A DNA stretch of 64,000 nt, taken from contig NZ_JACHMC010000001.1 in NCBI RefSeq assembly GCF_014204815.1, forward strand, positions 1,736,001 to 1,800,000. The letters run 5' to 3'. This DNA is from Micrococcus flavus (GTDB taxonomy: Bacteria > Actinomycetota > Actinomycetes > Actinomycetales > Micrococcaceae). The translations under genes and the position numbers were made by a program. Below are positions 36,325 through 45,799 of this stretch, piece after piece (position 1 is the first letter of the stretch; each line of letters begins with the position of its first letter). The notes under the pieces were generated by a model. It searched no databases. It was not told the DNA's origin and saw only the letters and a program-made list of their open reading frames with translations.

Positions 36325-37161
36325 GTGAACATGCTCCGGCACGCAAAGTCCTCCGTCTTGCGCCTGGTCCGTCACGGACGCCCCGTCGCGTGGGTGCCCG
36401 ACTGGATGAACCTCGGCAACCTGCTGTACATGGGCAAGTGGGCCTACGACGATCGCGACGCTGGGCGTCGGGTGCTCCTGCATCCAAAGCATGAGAAGAC
36501 GGTCGGGCTGTTCCCGGACCTTCGCGAGGGATTGTTCATCACCCCCGAGGAGGTGCGGTTCACGGATCAGCGGGTCATGCCGTGGTCCGGCCAGCAGGAC
36601 GCGCCCCGCAATGAGTTCACCGATCCCGAGCCAGACGCGCAGTTCATCGAAGATCTACTGCTCCATGGAAGCCCGCTCACCGAAGACGTCCCCGGCATCG
36701 ATGACTCGATAGTTGTGAACGTCCGTCGGGGTGACTACTACTCGGTTCCCGAATACAACGCTGAGTACGGGATGAATCAGAGGGAGTACGTCCGGGCCGC
36801 TGTCGCGGCGTCTGTTGCCGATGGTGGCCGTCCCGATCGAATCATCGTCATCTCGGACGGCATGACATGGTGCCGCGAACACCTTTCTGGCGTCCTTGAC
36901 CCGATCGCCACGACGCTCTACCAGGACGGCGACGTCGCTCACGATCTTCGACATCTGATCCACGCGCGCCGATTGGTCCTGCCGAATTCGACTTTTTCCT
37001 ATTGGGGCGGATACATCGGCGACGTCGCCCACCCTGGTCGGGAGGTGACCGCGCCCTGGTTCTTCTCGCGCGCTCAGGACGGAGGCATGGCCACCCAGCT
37101 CCGCCACCACTGGCGTCGGATCGATGACATACCTGGCGGGTGGGGCCCCACCGGTCCGTGA
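36325..37161 (+). CDS. GT11-type glycosyltransferase (alpha-1,2-fucosyltransferase-like)
   Basis: 278 residues. The motif VVNVRRGDYYSVPEYN matches the conserved HxRRGDY of GT11 fucosyltransferases, and LPNSTFSYWGGYIG matches their SxFSWWxA motif. It may add fucose or a related sugar from a GDP-sugar. No GDP-fucose genes lie in the window, so the donor is open. The GTG is preceded by a TAGCAT box at leaderless spacing. Codon use is less GC-rich than its neighbours, suggesting recent acquisition. It is convergent with the next gene. Confidence 0.78.
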   Translation: MNMLRHAKSSVLRLVRHGRPVAWVPDWMNLGNLLYMGKWAYDDRDAGRRVLLHPKHEKTVGLFPDLREGLFITPEEVRFTDQRVMPWSGQQDAPRNEFTDPEPDAQFIEDLLLHGSPLTEDVPGIDDSIVVNVRRGDYYSVPEYNAEYGMNQREYVRAAVAASVADGGRPDRIIVISDGMTWCREHLSGVLDPIATTLYQDGDVAHDLRHLIHARRLVLPNSTFSYWGGYIGDVAHPGREVTAPWFFSRAQDGGMATQLRHHWRRIDDIPGGWGPTGP

Positions 37162-37207
37162 CCCCGGATGCAGGCACGTGGCCTCCCCCGCCCACCCCGG
37201 CGTGTGC

Positions 37208-38314
37208 CTAGGCGGCGGCGCCCGTGCCGGGACGCGCCCATCCCCGCCGTCGTATGGCCGCGTCGACCTGACACCACATCTCGTCGTAGGTGAACCGCTC
37301 GGAGACGAGCGCTGCGGCGTTGCGGCCCAGCTGACGGCGTCTGACCGGATCCGCATCCAGTGTGGTCAGCGCATCACGCCAGCCTTCGACGTCGCCGGGC
37401 TGGACGAACACTGCTGTCTCGTCCGTGAAGTACTCCCGCATGGCCGGGGTGTCGGTGAGGACGAGACAGGCCCCGGTTCCTGCAGCCTCAAGCGCCACGG
37501 TCTGACCGGTGGGATAGGCCTGGACGTGAGTCGGGATCGTCACTACCGAGGCCGTCGCCATCAGTTGCCGATATTCCGCGAACGGCACCCTTCCGTGGAA
37601 CTTCACCTCGGGCGGCAGCGTCTCGCGCTGGACGTGCCCTCCGCCGGTGTACAGGTCCAAAGACAACCCCGAGCCGTTCATCGCGGCGATCAAGGTGCCG
37701 AAGTCCCTCCCGCGGTCGGCCCCCACGGAGACGATCCCGTACCTACGAGCATCATTGGACACCGGGAACTGTCCAGGGTCGTAGCCGAAGGTGACGGCCT
37801 CGATTCGCGCCGCATCGAACCCCGCCTCCACCAGGATCTCCACCTGGTTCCGTGACAGGACGAGAATCAGATCCACCCCGCTGTAAGAAGTGACCACGGC
37901 TGTTCGCTGCGCAGGGGACATCCGTTGGAGCTCATCTGCCAGCCAGCACGCGATCATGACGAGTGGCCTTCCGGCGTAGGGCATCATCCCTCGACGCTTA
38001 GCCCAGGAGGCGGAGAGCGCCTCTTTTTCCAGGAAGGCGAGCACCAGGTCCGAGCGCCATGCTTTGCGGACAGACCGGAGAGTCTTGTCCATCGGCCGAC
38101 CGGAGCGGTGCTCCACGACATCGCGGAGCTTCCGGTGAACACGCGTCCGTGCCGGCTCGACTTCCATGAGGTCGTAGCCGAACTGGCTGAGCCGATCAAT
38201 CCCGTAAGGGCCGTCCGCTGCCCGACCGGAGGTGAGGACCAGGCAACGGGTGTACACGGGCGCCTCCCGAATGGCATCGCGGATGGAGAACGATTCCTCG
38301 ACGCTCCCCCGCAT
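37208..38314 (-). CDS. GT4-family glycosyltransferase
   Basis: 368 residues, GT-B fold. The C-terminal half has the GT4 layout: GIVSVGADRGRDFGTLIAAM, the acceptor/donor region VKFHGRVPFAEYRQLM, and the E-x7-E-like region QAYPTGQTVALEAAGTGACLVLTDTPAM. The N-terminal half has only general features (LVMIACWLADELQRM). It shares a roughly 100-bp region with the divergent tandem glycosyltransferase. Donor and acceptor are unknown. A good ribosome binding site is not obvious, so the start could lie somewhat downstream. Confidence 0.8.
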   Translation of the reverse strand: MRGSVEESFSIRDAIREAPVYTRCLVLTSGRAADGPYGIDRLSQFGYDLMEVEPARTRVHRKLRDVVEHRSGRPMDKTLRSVRKAWRSDLVLAFLEKEALSASWAKRRGMMPYAGRPLVMIACWLADELQRMSPAQRTAVVTSYSGVDLILVLSRNQVEILVEAGFDAARIEAVTFGYDPGQFPVSNDARRYGIVSVGADRGRDFGTLIAAMNGSGLSLDLYTGGGHVQRETLPPEVKFHGRVPFAEYRQLMATASVVTIPTHVQAYPTGQTVALEAAGTGACLVLTDTPAMREYFTDETAVFVQPGDVEGWRDALTTLDADPVRRRQLGRNAAALVSERFTYDEMWCQVDAAIRRRGWARPGTGAAA

Positions 38315-38410
38315 GGGAGCATCCGCGAGGAACTCGCTTCAGCGTACCCGGCCCTGTCCGACCTAGGATGGACCCTACGCCGACCACCTGACCGAGGAGT
38401 TGACTCACTC

Positions 38411-40693
38411 GTGGCCCTCCATGTCGGGCTCTACGGTCCCTGGAGTACCGACGACCCCCGGGCATGGTCCGGTGTCGTGGCACCCATGGCAGCCGCGCTC
38501 CGTGAGCGATTCGGCGTGACCGTGTTCCCTCCGGTCGCTCAGCCGGATGCAACCGGCGAGCGGCTCCGCACCCGCCTCCGCGGCATGAGGGGACGGCGCA
38601 GTCTCCCCACCCACACCATGGCGACCGCTCGGCTTCGCAGCGTAGCTCTGGCAGATCAGATCCGCGCGCACACGGGAGAGCCCCTGGATGCCCTGGTGGC
38701 CATCGCATCATCGACCGATGTGCTCTCACTCCCCCACGATCTGCCCCTCGTCCAGGTCACCGACGCCACCTTCCCCGCCATCTGCGGGTTCTACCCGATC
38801 GCGACCGGCCTCGGCCGTCGCAACGAGCGGGAGGGGCTGCGCGTCGAACAGGCCGGGGCTGCCGTGACGGATCAATTCCTGGTCGCGTCTGACTGGGCTG
38901 CCCGCAGTCTGATCGGGGACGCAGGCGTCTCACCCAGTCGGGTGACCGTCGCCCCCTTCGGCCCCGCCACCCCCACGTCGAATGCACCCCGCCCACGGAC
39001 GCCGGGTTCCCCATTGCGAGTCCTGGCTGTCATCGCTGATTGGGAGCGCAAGCGTGGAGACGACGTTGTCTTCGCCGCGGAGCAGGCTCGACAGAGCCGG
39101 GAGATCGGACTGACCATCGTCGGTCGAGTCCCCGACGGCCTCCCCCCGTGGGTGGACACGCCAGGCGTGGTAGACCGGTCGGTCCTCGCCGAGCTTTACA
39201 GGGAGCACGATGTCCTCCTTGACCTCGCCCTGGCCAACGCGGCCGGCGTGGTCATGACCGACGCACTGGTCTCGGGGCTGCCCGTCATCGCCACGCGCGT
39301 AGGGGGCGTGGAGACCATCATCCAAGAAGGACTCACCGGATGGCTCGTCGCCCCGGGCGAGGCCGTCGACCAGACCGCACGTCTGCTCGGGGAGCTCTCG
39401 AAGGCAACCGTGGCGCGCGCCGCCGAGGCGGCAACCCGAGACGGCCGGTTGCGGCTGAACTGGCAGGCATGGGCAAACACAGCGGAACAGGCGGTCCATT
39501 CCGCCCTTGAAGCGCGCAGAAGTCCTGGGCCCTCCGCCTCGACCAAGCGAAAAGCCGTCATGCTCACACCCGTTCTTCCTTCGTCGACCCGCCAGGAGTC
39601 AGCGGGCGAGCACCTGGTGCACGCCATTGCCGAGATGGTAAGCGATAGCGCCGAGCTGACGATGGTCACGACCGATGGCCCGGCCAACCGTCGCGCTCTC
39701 GCCCGCGGAGTCCCCTTCTCCCATCGGATGCTCTCCCCTGCGGCAGACCGTCGCGGCCGCCTGGAACGCCTGCTCGCAGTGGCCCCGCCGCTGAGCCGGG
39801 CCGCCCTCTCACGGGTTCGAGACCTGGTGGCAGAGGCCGATGTCATCGACCTGCAGTGGGAGGAGACCGCCATCCTGCTGGGAGCCATTCGCCGCATCAA
39901 TCCCAACGCGCGCGTCGTCGTAACACTGCACGACGTCCTCTCCCAACGGTTCGGGCGGCAGCGAAAGCTCCAGACGAGCATCCCACGCCGAGCAGCCTGG
40001 GCGGTCCGGCGTGCCGCCGCCCTCCAACTCGAGGGTCGGATCGCTCGACACGCCGACGATGTCGTGGTCCTCAGCCAGAAGGACGCCGATCTGCTGCCCC
40101 GCCGAGGCACGCACGCACGGGTGCATGTGGTGCCCCCAGCGATCTCCGGCCACGTGCGCACTGAAGCCCCCTCCTCAACGAACCCCCTGCTCCTCTTCGT
40201 GGGCTACATGGCCCGTTGGGAGAACGAGGACGCGATGCACTGGTTCGTCACAGAGATCCTCCCCAAAGTGCGCAAAGCGCACCCGAACGCGCGGGTCGCC
40301 GTCGCCGGCGGCGGGCTCCGCGACCACGTCGTGGCAGAACTCGAAGCCAACTCCGTCGAGGTTCTGGGCTTCGTGGACGACCTCGAGCCTCTGTATGAAG
40401 AAGCCGCCGTGGTGGTGGTCCCCCTCCGCTACGGCGCCGGCGTGAAATTCAAGGTGGTGGAGGCACTCATCCGCGGAGTGCCCACGGTAACGACCACCGT
40501 GGGGAACGAGGGCATCCACCCCGCCGACGCCGCGTTCGTGGCCGATGACCCCCGGGCCTTCGCGGCGTCCGTCAACCGGGTGCTCCGAGATCCTGACGCC
40601 GCCAATGACCATGCTCGCCGCACGGCCCATGCCGTGGCCGAGGAATACGGAGAACAGCGCTTCCGCGCCCGCCTCCAGGAGGTCTACGGATGA
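38411..40693 (+). CDS. Tandem two-domain GT4 glycosyltransferase
   Basis: 760 residues containing two GT-B modules. The first (about 1-380) has LRVLAVIADWERKRGDDVV and GLPVIATRVGGVETIIQEG; the second (about 390-760) starts anew (KRKAVMLTPVLPSSTRQESA) and has LLLFVGYMARWENEDAM and VPLRYGAGVKFKVVEALIRG. This suggests one polypeptide making two successive transfers. GTG at 38411, with GAGGAG at 38394-38399; a TAGGAT box lies at 38364. The downstream GT2 gene overlaps its stop by 4 bp. The much longer upstream open frame is not coding. Confidence 0.82.
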   Translation: MALHVGLYGPWSTDDPRAWSGVVAPMAAALRERFGVTVFPPVAQPDATGERLRTRLRGMRGRRSLPTHTMATARLRSVALADQIRAHTGEPLDALVAIASSTDVLSLPHDLPLVQVTDATFPAICGFYPIATGLGRRNEREGLRVEQAGAAVTDQFLVASDWAARSLIGDAGVSPSRVTVAPFGPATPTSNAPRPRTPGSPLRVLAVIADWERKRGDDVVFAAEQARQSREIGLTIVGRVPDGLPPWVDTPGVVDRSVLAELYREHDVLLDLALANAAGVVMTDALVSGLPVIATRVGGVETIIQEGLTGWLVAPGEAVDQTARLLGELSKATVARAAEAATRDGRLRLNWQAWANTAEQAVHSALEARRSPGPSASTKRKAVMLTPVLPSSTRQESAGEHLVHAIAEMVSDSAELTMVTTDGPANRRALARGVPFSHRMLSPAADRRGRLERLLAVAPPLSRAALSRVRDLVAEADVIDLQWEETAILLGAIRRINPNARVVVTLHDVLSQRFGRQRKLQTSIPRRAAWAVRRAAALQLEGRIARHADDVVVLSQKDADLLPRRGTHARVHVVPPAISGHVRTEAPSSTNPLLLFVGYMARWENEDAMHWFVTEILPKVRKAHPNARVAVAGGGLRDHVVAELEANSVEVLGFVDDLEPLYEEAAVVVVPLRYGAGVKFKVVEALIRGVPTVTTTVGNEGIHPADAAFVADDPRAFAASVNRVLRDPDAANDHARRTAHAVAEEYGEQRFRARLQEVYG

Positions 40694-41535
40694 GCAAAGC
40701 TGTCAGTGTGGTCATCCCCTGCCACAACGCCGCCGCCACAGTCAGCCGCCAGATCTCTGCTGTGCTGACCCAGCTGCGGCCGGACGACGAGCTAGTCCTA
40801 GTGGACAACCGCTCCACCGACGCCACACGGGCCGTGCTCGACGCCGCGGCGGCCCAGGACGGACGTGTGCGCGTCGTCTCGGCAGAGGAACGGGCCGGGG
40901 CGAACCACGCCCGCAACGCGGGCGCCGCCACCGCGCGCCACGACGTGATCCTCTTCTGCGACGCCGACGACGCGGTCCACCCCGGCTGGGCCGACGCGCT
41001 GCGCGCGGCCCTGGCCAACGGCGGCGTGGCCGGTGGCGCGGCGACCCCGGTCGACGCGGCCGGCCGCCGCCTCGGGCCAGACCTGGGTCTGCACGAGATT
41101 TTTGGCGGGCCAGCATACCCGCTGGGCGCGTCGATGGGCCTGCATCGCGACGTCCTGCGGGCGGTCGGCGGGTTCGACGAGTCCTTCGCCGGCGGGCACG
41201 ATGAAACTGACCTGGCCTGGCGTGCCGACACGGCTGGCTGGCCAACCGTGTTCGTGCCCTCGGCCCGCATCGACTACGTCCAGCGACCTGACGCGCGCAC
41301 CGCCGTCCGGCAGCGGCGCTCCTACGCCCGCACTGCGATCCAGTTATGGACGCGTCACCCGGAGACGGTCGACCCCCACGGGGTGAGTCTGCGCGGAGCC
41401 GTGCGGAACCTTGCGCGCAACGTCCCCTCGGGGCTGCGCGTGCTCCTCCGGACAGCCACCACAGAGCAGGCCGCGGGCTGGGGCTGGAACGTCGGGCTGC
41501 TCGAAGGGCACCTGCGCTATCGAGTGGCCGGGTGA
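40690..41535 (+). CDS. GT2-family glycosyltransferase
   Basis: 281 residues, GT-A fold. VSVVIPCHNAAATVSRQISA opens the domain. VLVDNRSTDATRAVL, AGANHARNAG and the metal-binding FCDADD (DxD type) follow, then GGFDESFAGGHDETDLAWR, typical of family 2 inverting enzymes. ATG overlaps the preceding tandem glycosyltransferase stop (ATGA), so both are translated from one message. No membrane segment is seen. The acceptor is unknown. Confidence 0.88.
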   Translation: MSKAVSVVIPCHNAAATVSRQISAVLTQLRPDDELVLVDNRSTDATRAVLDAAAAQDGRVRVVSAEERAGANHARNAGAATARHDVILFCDADDAVHPGWADALRAALANGGVAGGAATPVDAAGRRLGPDLGLHEIFGGPAYPLGASMGLHRDVLRAVGGFDESFAGGHDETDLAWRADTAGWPTVFVPSARIDYVQRPDARTAVRQRRSYARTAIQLWTRHPETVDPHGVSLRGAVRNLARNVPSGLRVLLRTATTEQAAGWGWNVGLLEGHLRYRVAG

Positions 41536-41711
41536 CCTCCAGAACCGCGAGTGCCCACATTCGCTCGGTGAGCAGATAGGGAGCTGTCGGCTCGCCGGGC
41601 CGATGCCCGTGGCGTTAAGCCCAGGGGGTTGCGCCCGGGGGTAGCGGCTACCCATTCCACCACGCCCCGCCGGTGTCACGAGGAGCGTCCCAATAAGATA
41701 TCTTGATACGT
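41536..41711 (+). other. Intergenic region between two GT2 genes
   Basis: 176 bp without a gene. It holds a short perfect palindrome around GTAGCGGCTAC (near 41642) and the TATCTT box (41699-41704) of the next gene. It becomes AT-rich only at its right end. Confidence 0.4.
41699..41704 (+). promoter_or_regulatory. -10 box of the second GT2 gene (leaderless)
   Basis: TATCTT followed by 7 nt and GTG at 41712. It decides for that start over the TTG at 41703, which overlaps the box. Confidence 0.5.
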
Positions 41712-42530
41712 GTGACGTCACAGGTGGCATTTATCATCCCCACGTTCAACGACGATCCTATCCATCTACGGGAGGCTGTTGAGTCGGCGCTCCGACAGGA
41801 GCATGTCAGTGTTGAGGTGGTGGTAGTGAATGACGGTTCCACGCGAGCGGAGACCTTGAGGGAGCTCAACGAGCTTCCGAGGTCGGTGAAAAGAATCGAT
41901 CAGCCCAATCAAGGACCAGCGGCGGCCCGAAATACCGGAATTCGCGCGATCTCTTGCCAATATGTGGTACCTCTCGACGGAGACGACCGCGTGAGTCCGG
42001 ACTTTGCCGCACGCGGCGTCGAAACGCTGGAGTCTGACGCAGATTGTAGATTCGCGTACGGGAAAGTCGCGCTCTTCGGCGCAGAGACTGGAGCGAAGAT
42101 CCCTCCGGCCTCGGTTGGCCTGGCGGACCTGGCGGGCGGCAATCGCATTGCCGCAACTGCTGTATTCCGGCGCGAAGACTGGCAGGCCGTGGCCGGCTAC
42201 GACGTGGAACTCCGACGCGGGTTCGAGGACTACGAGTATTGGATACGACTCCTAACGCGGCTAGGCGGCCACGGCACCCGCATCGAGGCGACTCTCGAAT
42301 ATCGCCAGCGGTCTGAATCGCGCCGCCGGGCCGACCTGGCGATGGGCATGGCTATTACCCGCGAGCGGATTTTGATCAACAACGCAGCTCATCTGGACAT
42401 CCTGCTTCGGGCCACGTGGAACCGGCTTGACGAATCATCCGCCGAGACCCAGATGGCATGGAATGATCCCCTCCAGATCCGGCGCTACCTCCGACCACTG
42501 AAGACACTGCTCGCCCCGTTTCCACGCTAG
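41712..42530 (+). CDS. GT2-family glycosyltransferase, compositionally atypical
   Basis: 272 residues, GT-A fold: [57 protein letters not shown] (DxD type) and a downstream [12 protein letters not shown]. The gene has visibly lower GC and more relaxed codon use than flanking genes, suggesting horizontal acquisition within the island. The GTG start is set by a TATCTT box 7 nt upstream. Sugar specificity is unknown. Confidence 0.85.
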   Translation: MTSQVAFIIPTFNDDPIHLREAVESALRQEHVSVEVVVVNDGSTRAETLRELNELPRSVKRIDQPNQGPAAARNTGIRAISCQYVVPLDGDDRVSPDFAARGVETLESDADCRFAYGKVALFGAETGAKIPPASVGLADLAGGNRIAATAVFRREDWQAVAGYDVELRRGFEDYEYWIRLLTRLGGHGTRIEATLEYRQRSESRRRADLAMGMAITRERILINNAAHLDILLRATWNRLDESSAETQMAWNDPLQIRRYLRPLKTLLAPFPR

Positions 42531-42599
42531 TGCCCACGGCCGCGCCACATGCCGATCGAATCCTCGACAGGGCTCGGTTCTCACCCCCGGGGGCGCCGG

Positions 42600-42605
42600 T
42601 AGAGT
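42600..42605 (+). promoter_or_regulatory. -10 box of rmlA (leaderless)
   Basis: TAGAGT, 7 nt, then ATG at 42613. The in-frame GTG at 42604 falls within the box and is rejected as start. Confidence 0.6.
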
Positions 42606-42612
42606 GTCAAAC

Positions 42613-43482
42613 ATGAAGGGCATCATCCTCGCTGGCGGCACCGGCTCTCGGTTGCACCCCATCACCCATGGCATCTCGAAGCAGCTCGTGCCGGTCTACG
42701 ACAAGCCGATGATCTACTACCCGCTGTCCACGCTCATCCTGGCGGGGATCAGCGACATCCTGGTGATCACCACCCCACACGACGCGCAGCAGTTCCAACG
42801 GCTCCTGGGCGACGGCTCACAGTTCGGGATCTCACTCAGCTACGTTCAGCAATCCTCCCCGGACGGGCTGGCACAGGCGTTCATCCTCGGGGAGGACCAC
42901 ATCGGCGCCGAGCACGTCGCGCTCGTCCTGGGGGACAACATCTTCTACGGTCCTGGCATGGGCCAGCAGCTGCGCCGTCACACCCAGGTCGACGGAGCCA
43001 CTGTGTTCGGCTACTGGGTGGCGGACCCCAGCGCCTACGGCGTGGTGGAGTTCGACGACGCCGGCAAGGCCATCTCACTGGAGGAGAAGCCTGAGGAGCC
43101 CAAGAGCAACTATGCGGTGCCCGGCCTGTACTTCTACGACAACGACGTCGTCGAGATTGCGAAGAGCCTCAAGCCGTCGGCACGCGGCGAGCTGGAGATC
43201 ACCGACGTGAACCGCACCTACCTGGAACGCGGCAGCCTCAACGTGGAGGTCCTTCCCCGGGGCACCGCATGGCTGGACACCGGCACGTTCCACGACCTGA
43301 ACGACGCGTCCAACTTCATCCGCACCATCGAGTCACGGCAGGGCCTCAAGGTCGGCGCGCCCGAGGAGGTCGCCTGGCGCCAGGGACTGCTCACGGACGA
43401 CGAGCTGCGCGAGCGCGCCGAGCCCCTCGTGAAGTCCGGGTATGGCCGGTACCTGCTCGACCTGCTCGATACCGGTCGCTGA
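42613..43482 (+). CDS. rmlA: Glucose-1-phosphate thymidylyltransferase
   Basis: 289 residues. First step of dTDP-rhamnose synthesis: joins dTTP and glucose-1-phosphate. The nucleotide loop [31 protein letters not shown], the metal aspartate in LGDNIFYG and the sugar-binding [12 protein letters not shown] are present. The short (type I) length of about 290 is normal. Start chosen by the TAGAGT box 7 nt upstream. It completes the pathway whose other genes, rmlB and the rmlC-rmlD fusion, lie 7-10 kb to the left on the opposite strand. Confidence 0.96.
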   Translation: MKGIILAGGTGSRLHPITHGISKQLVPVYDKPMIYYPLSTLILAGISDILVITTPHDAQQFQRLLGDGSQFGISLSYVQQSSPDGLAQAFILGEDHIGAEHVALVLGDNIFYGPGMGQQLRRHTQVDGATVFGYWVADPSAYGVVEFDDAGKAISLEEKPEEPKSNYAVPGLYFYDNDVVEIAKSLKPSARGELEITDVNRTYLERGSLNVEVLPRGTAWLDTGTFHDLNDASNFIRTIESRQGLKVGAPEEVAWRQGLLTDDELRERAEPLVKSGYGRYLLDLLDTGR

Positions 43483-43500
43483 GGCCGCGAACGGACCGGC

Positions 43501-44616
43501 ATGGATCTCGGATACCTGTCCCCGTCGTCGCTGTGGAGCACCCCGGACGGCCTCGCCATGGACGCCCGCGCGTGGGAGTCCGTCGAGGAGATGGCCCGCT
43601 CCCACGAGGGCCGCTTCATCGTGGCTTCGCCCGGCTTCACCCGGGCGCCCGCGACCCCGGTGGGCTGCGTCGCGCTCGACATCGTGTCGCCGGCATTCGA
43701 CGTCGTCGCCGTGGAGCCGACCGCCGAAGGAGTCGACTCCCTGGACCTGGACGCGATCCTGGCGCTCCATTCGCGTTCCACCGCAGGCCTCGCACGAGCG
43801 CGGACGCCGGTCGTCCTCACCTCCGAGGTCACCTACGGCATCCGCCTGGGCATCCACCGCGCGTCCCTGTCCGGGCTGCCCCTCGCGCGGGCCGCGGCAG
43901 GACTCCTGCGCCAGGAGGCAGGCCTGCTCCGTCAGGTCCTGTGGGCGGCCTCCCTGCAGGCCAACGGGCCGGCGGCCGCCCGCGCGTACGGGCGGCTGAC
44001 CGAGGACGCGTTGGCGTTCCATGACTCACGCATCCGGCACGCCGAAGTCGAGGCCGCCGCGACGACTCCGGGGTGGGAGGGCGGACCGCTCCGCATCGGG
44101 TTCTCCGGCCGCCTCGACCCGATCAAGGGACCCGGGTTCGCGATCGCCCTCGCGAAGCGGGCGAAGGAGGACGGCCTGCCCGTGGAGCTCCATGTCTTCG
44201 GCGCCGGCCCCCTAGAGGCCGAGCTGCGTTCGAGCGCCGGATCGAACATCGTCTCCCGGGGATTCGCGGACTTCCATGAGCAGTGGGTGCCCGCGGTGCG
44301 CGAGGAGGTGGACGTGATGGTCCTCCCGCACGTCCAGGGGGATCCGTCCTGCACCTACTTCGAGGCCCTCGGATGCGGGACCCCGATCCTCGCCTTCGCC
44401 AATCAGACCTCGACGTACATCGCCGAGGAGCGCGGGGCGGGATGGGTGGTGCCCCAGCGGGATGTGGAGGCGATGCTGCAGGTCCTGCGCGAGATCCTCC
44501 GTGATCCCAGGAAGCTCCACGACGCCCGGGCGGCCGGCATCGCGCTGATGCGCACCCACCACTTCGAGGCGACCACGCGGTCCCGGCTGAGACACCTCGC
44601 GCAGCACGCGGCGTGA
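43501..44616 (+). CDS. GT4-family glycosyltransferase
   Basis: 371 residues starting 18 bp after the rmlA stop. The C-terminal Rossmann domain carries the GT4 features LRIGFSGRLDPIKGPGFAIA, VELHVFGAGPLEAEL and DPSCTYFEALGCGTPILAF (nucleotide-sugar site with E-x7-like spacing). The N-terminal domain is more divergent. Coupled to rmlA, it may be a rhamnosyltransferase; this is inference from position only. It ends 61 bp from the convergent next gene. Confidence 0.83.
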   Translation: MDLGYLSPSSLWSTPDGLAMDARAWESVEEMARSHEGRFIVASPGFTRAPATPVGCVALDIVSPAFDVVAVEPTAEGVDSLDLDAILALHSRSTAGLARARTPVVLTSEVTYGIRLGIHRASLSGLPLARAAAGLLRQEAGLLRQVLWAASLQANGPAAARAYGRLTEDALAFHDSRIRHAEVEAAATTPGWEGGPLRIGFSGRLDPIKGPGFAIALAKRAKEDGLPVELHVFGAGPLEAELRSSAGSNIVSRGFADFHEQWVPAVREEVDVMVLPHVQGDPSCTYFEALGCGTPILAFANQTSTYIAEERGAGWVVPQRDVEAMLQVLREILRDPRKLHDARAAGIALMRTHHFEATTRSRLRHLAQHAA

Positions 44617-44677
44617 CCCTCCGGATCCGTTCCCGGGACCGCCGCCGAGCACGAGTGGCCGGGGTGTCGGGAATTCC

Positions 44678-45790
44678 TCACAACGACCCGACGGCGTCGC
44701 TGATCTGCCGGGCGAACTCGGCCTCCGAGAACCGCGCCGCATGGCTCCGTAACGCGTCCCGGTCCCAGTCCCGCCCCAGCGCCCGCTCGATCCCGTCGGC
44801 CACCGCATCCACCGTCGGTTCCTCCACGAATACCCCGTTGACGCCTTCCACGATGGTGTCCAGGTAACCGCCGGCCCGCAGTGCCACGGTGGGCACGCCC
44901 CACGCGCTCGCCTCGAGCGGCGTGATGCCGAAGTCCTCGTGGCTCGCGGCGATCAGTGCCGTCGCGTGCGCGTACGCCCAGCGCAGCTGCGCGTCGGTGA
45001 GGTCCTGGCCGAACACCACGTCCTCCCCCGCCATCGCCCGCAGCCGGGCCTCCTCCGGGCCCTTGCCGATCACCACGAGCGGCCGCCCCGCGCGGGCCGC
45101 GGCCTCGATCGCCACGTCCACGTGCTTGTACGGCATGAGCCGCGCGACCGACAGCAGGAAACCGTCCTCCGCCAGCCGCTCGGCTCCGGGGATCGGCTCC
45201 TGCGGGCCATCCGTGCTCACGGAGTGCGGCGGGAACACGAGGTCCACGCCGTCGAGCCCGTAGACGTCTTCGATCCGCTCCTTCACCACCGTGGAGTTGG
45301 CCACATAGCGTGATCGACGCCGGACGGACGCGCGGTCCCACCTGCGCAGGCCCGGGCGCAGCACGCGGGCGACCCGGCCCTTGATGCTGTCCCGACCGTC
45401 CTCACCCAGGTAGTCGTCCAGCAGATACACCCAGCGCGCCGGGGTGTGGCAGTAGACGAGCGTGGCGCCGTCGTAGCGGAATCCGTGCGCCCAGCCGGAC
45501 GTCGAGACGACGGCGACCGGCTCCTTCACGTGCATCAACGAGGAGGCCAGGGGCAGCAGCGGCAGTGCTCTCCGCGGGTCCTTCCGCAGCAGCCCCACCC
45601 GGTTCAGGGGTGAGGTGATGATGTGCGCGTCCTTGAACTCCGGGAAGGTCCCCTCGGGGTCGTAGAACGTCGTGTAGATGGGCGCATCCGGCCACATCCG
45701 GTGCAGGGCGAGCACCACCCGTTCCGCCCCGCCCTTCTGGGTGAGGTAGTCGTGGGCGATGGCGATCTTTGCGGGGGTCTGTTCCGACAT
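44678..45790 (-). CDS. GT4-family glycosyltransferase (WbaZ/mannosyl- or galactosyl-transferase-like)
   Basis: 370 residues. IAIAHDYLTQKGGAERVV opens the N-terminal domain (the glycine loop of GT4 enzymes). LVYCHTPARWVYLLDDYL and VANSTVVKERI follow, then LLSVARLMPYKHVDVAIEA and the HEDFGITPLEASAWGVPTVA signature of family 4. Relatives of this arrangement transfer mannose, glucose or galactose during surface-glycan assembly. It lies at the 3' end of the leftward gene run from 55154, 9 bp after the GT2 gene. Confidence 0.88.
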   Translation of the reverse strand: MSEQTPAKIAIAHDYLTQKGGAERVVLALHRMWPDAPIYTTFYDPEGTFPEFKDAHIITSPLNRVGLLRKDPRRALPLLPLASSLMHVKEPVAVVSTSGWAHGFRYDGATLVYCHTPARWVYLLDDYLGEDGRDSIKGRVARVLRPGLRRWDRASVRRRSRYVANSTVVKERIEDVYGLDGVDLVFPPHSVSTDGPQEPIPGAERLAEDGFLLSVARLMPYKHVDVAIEAAARAGRPLVVIGKGPEEARLRAMAGEDVVFGQDLTDAQLRWAYAHATALIAASHEDFGITPLEASAWGVPTVALRAGGYLDTIVEGVNGVFVEEPTVDAVADGIERALGRDWDRDALRSHAARFSEAEFARQISDAVGSL

Positions 45791-45799
45791 CGTGTCTCC

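Noticed and set aside
42604-42612. GTG at 42604 as the rmlA start
   Set aside because: It overlaps the TAGAGT -10 box. The ATG at 42613 fits the leaderless spacing and begins at the conserved MKGIILAGG.
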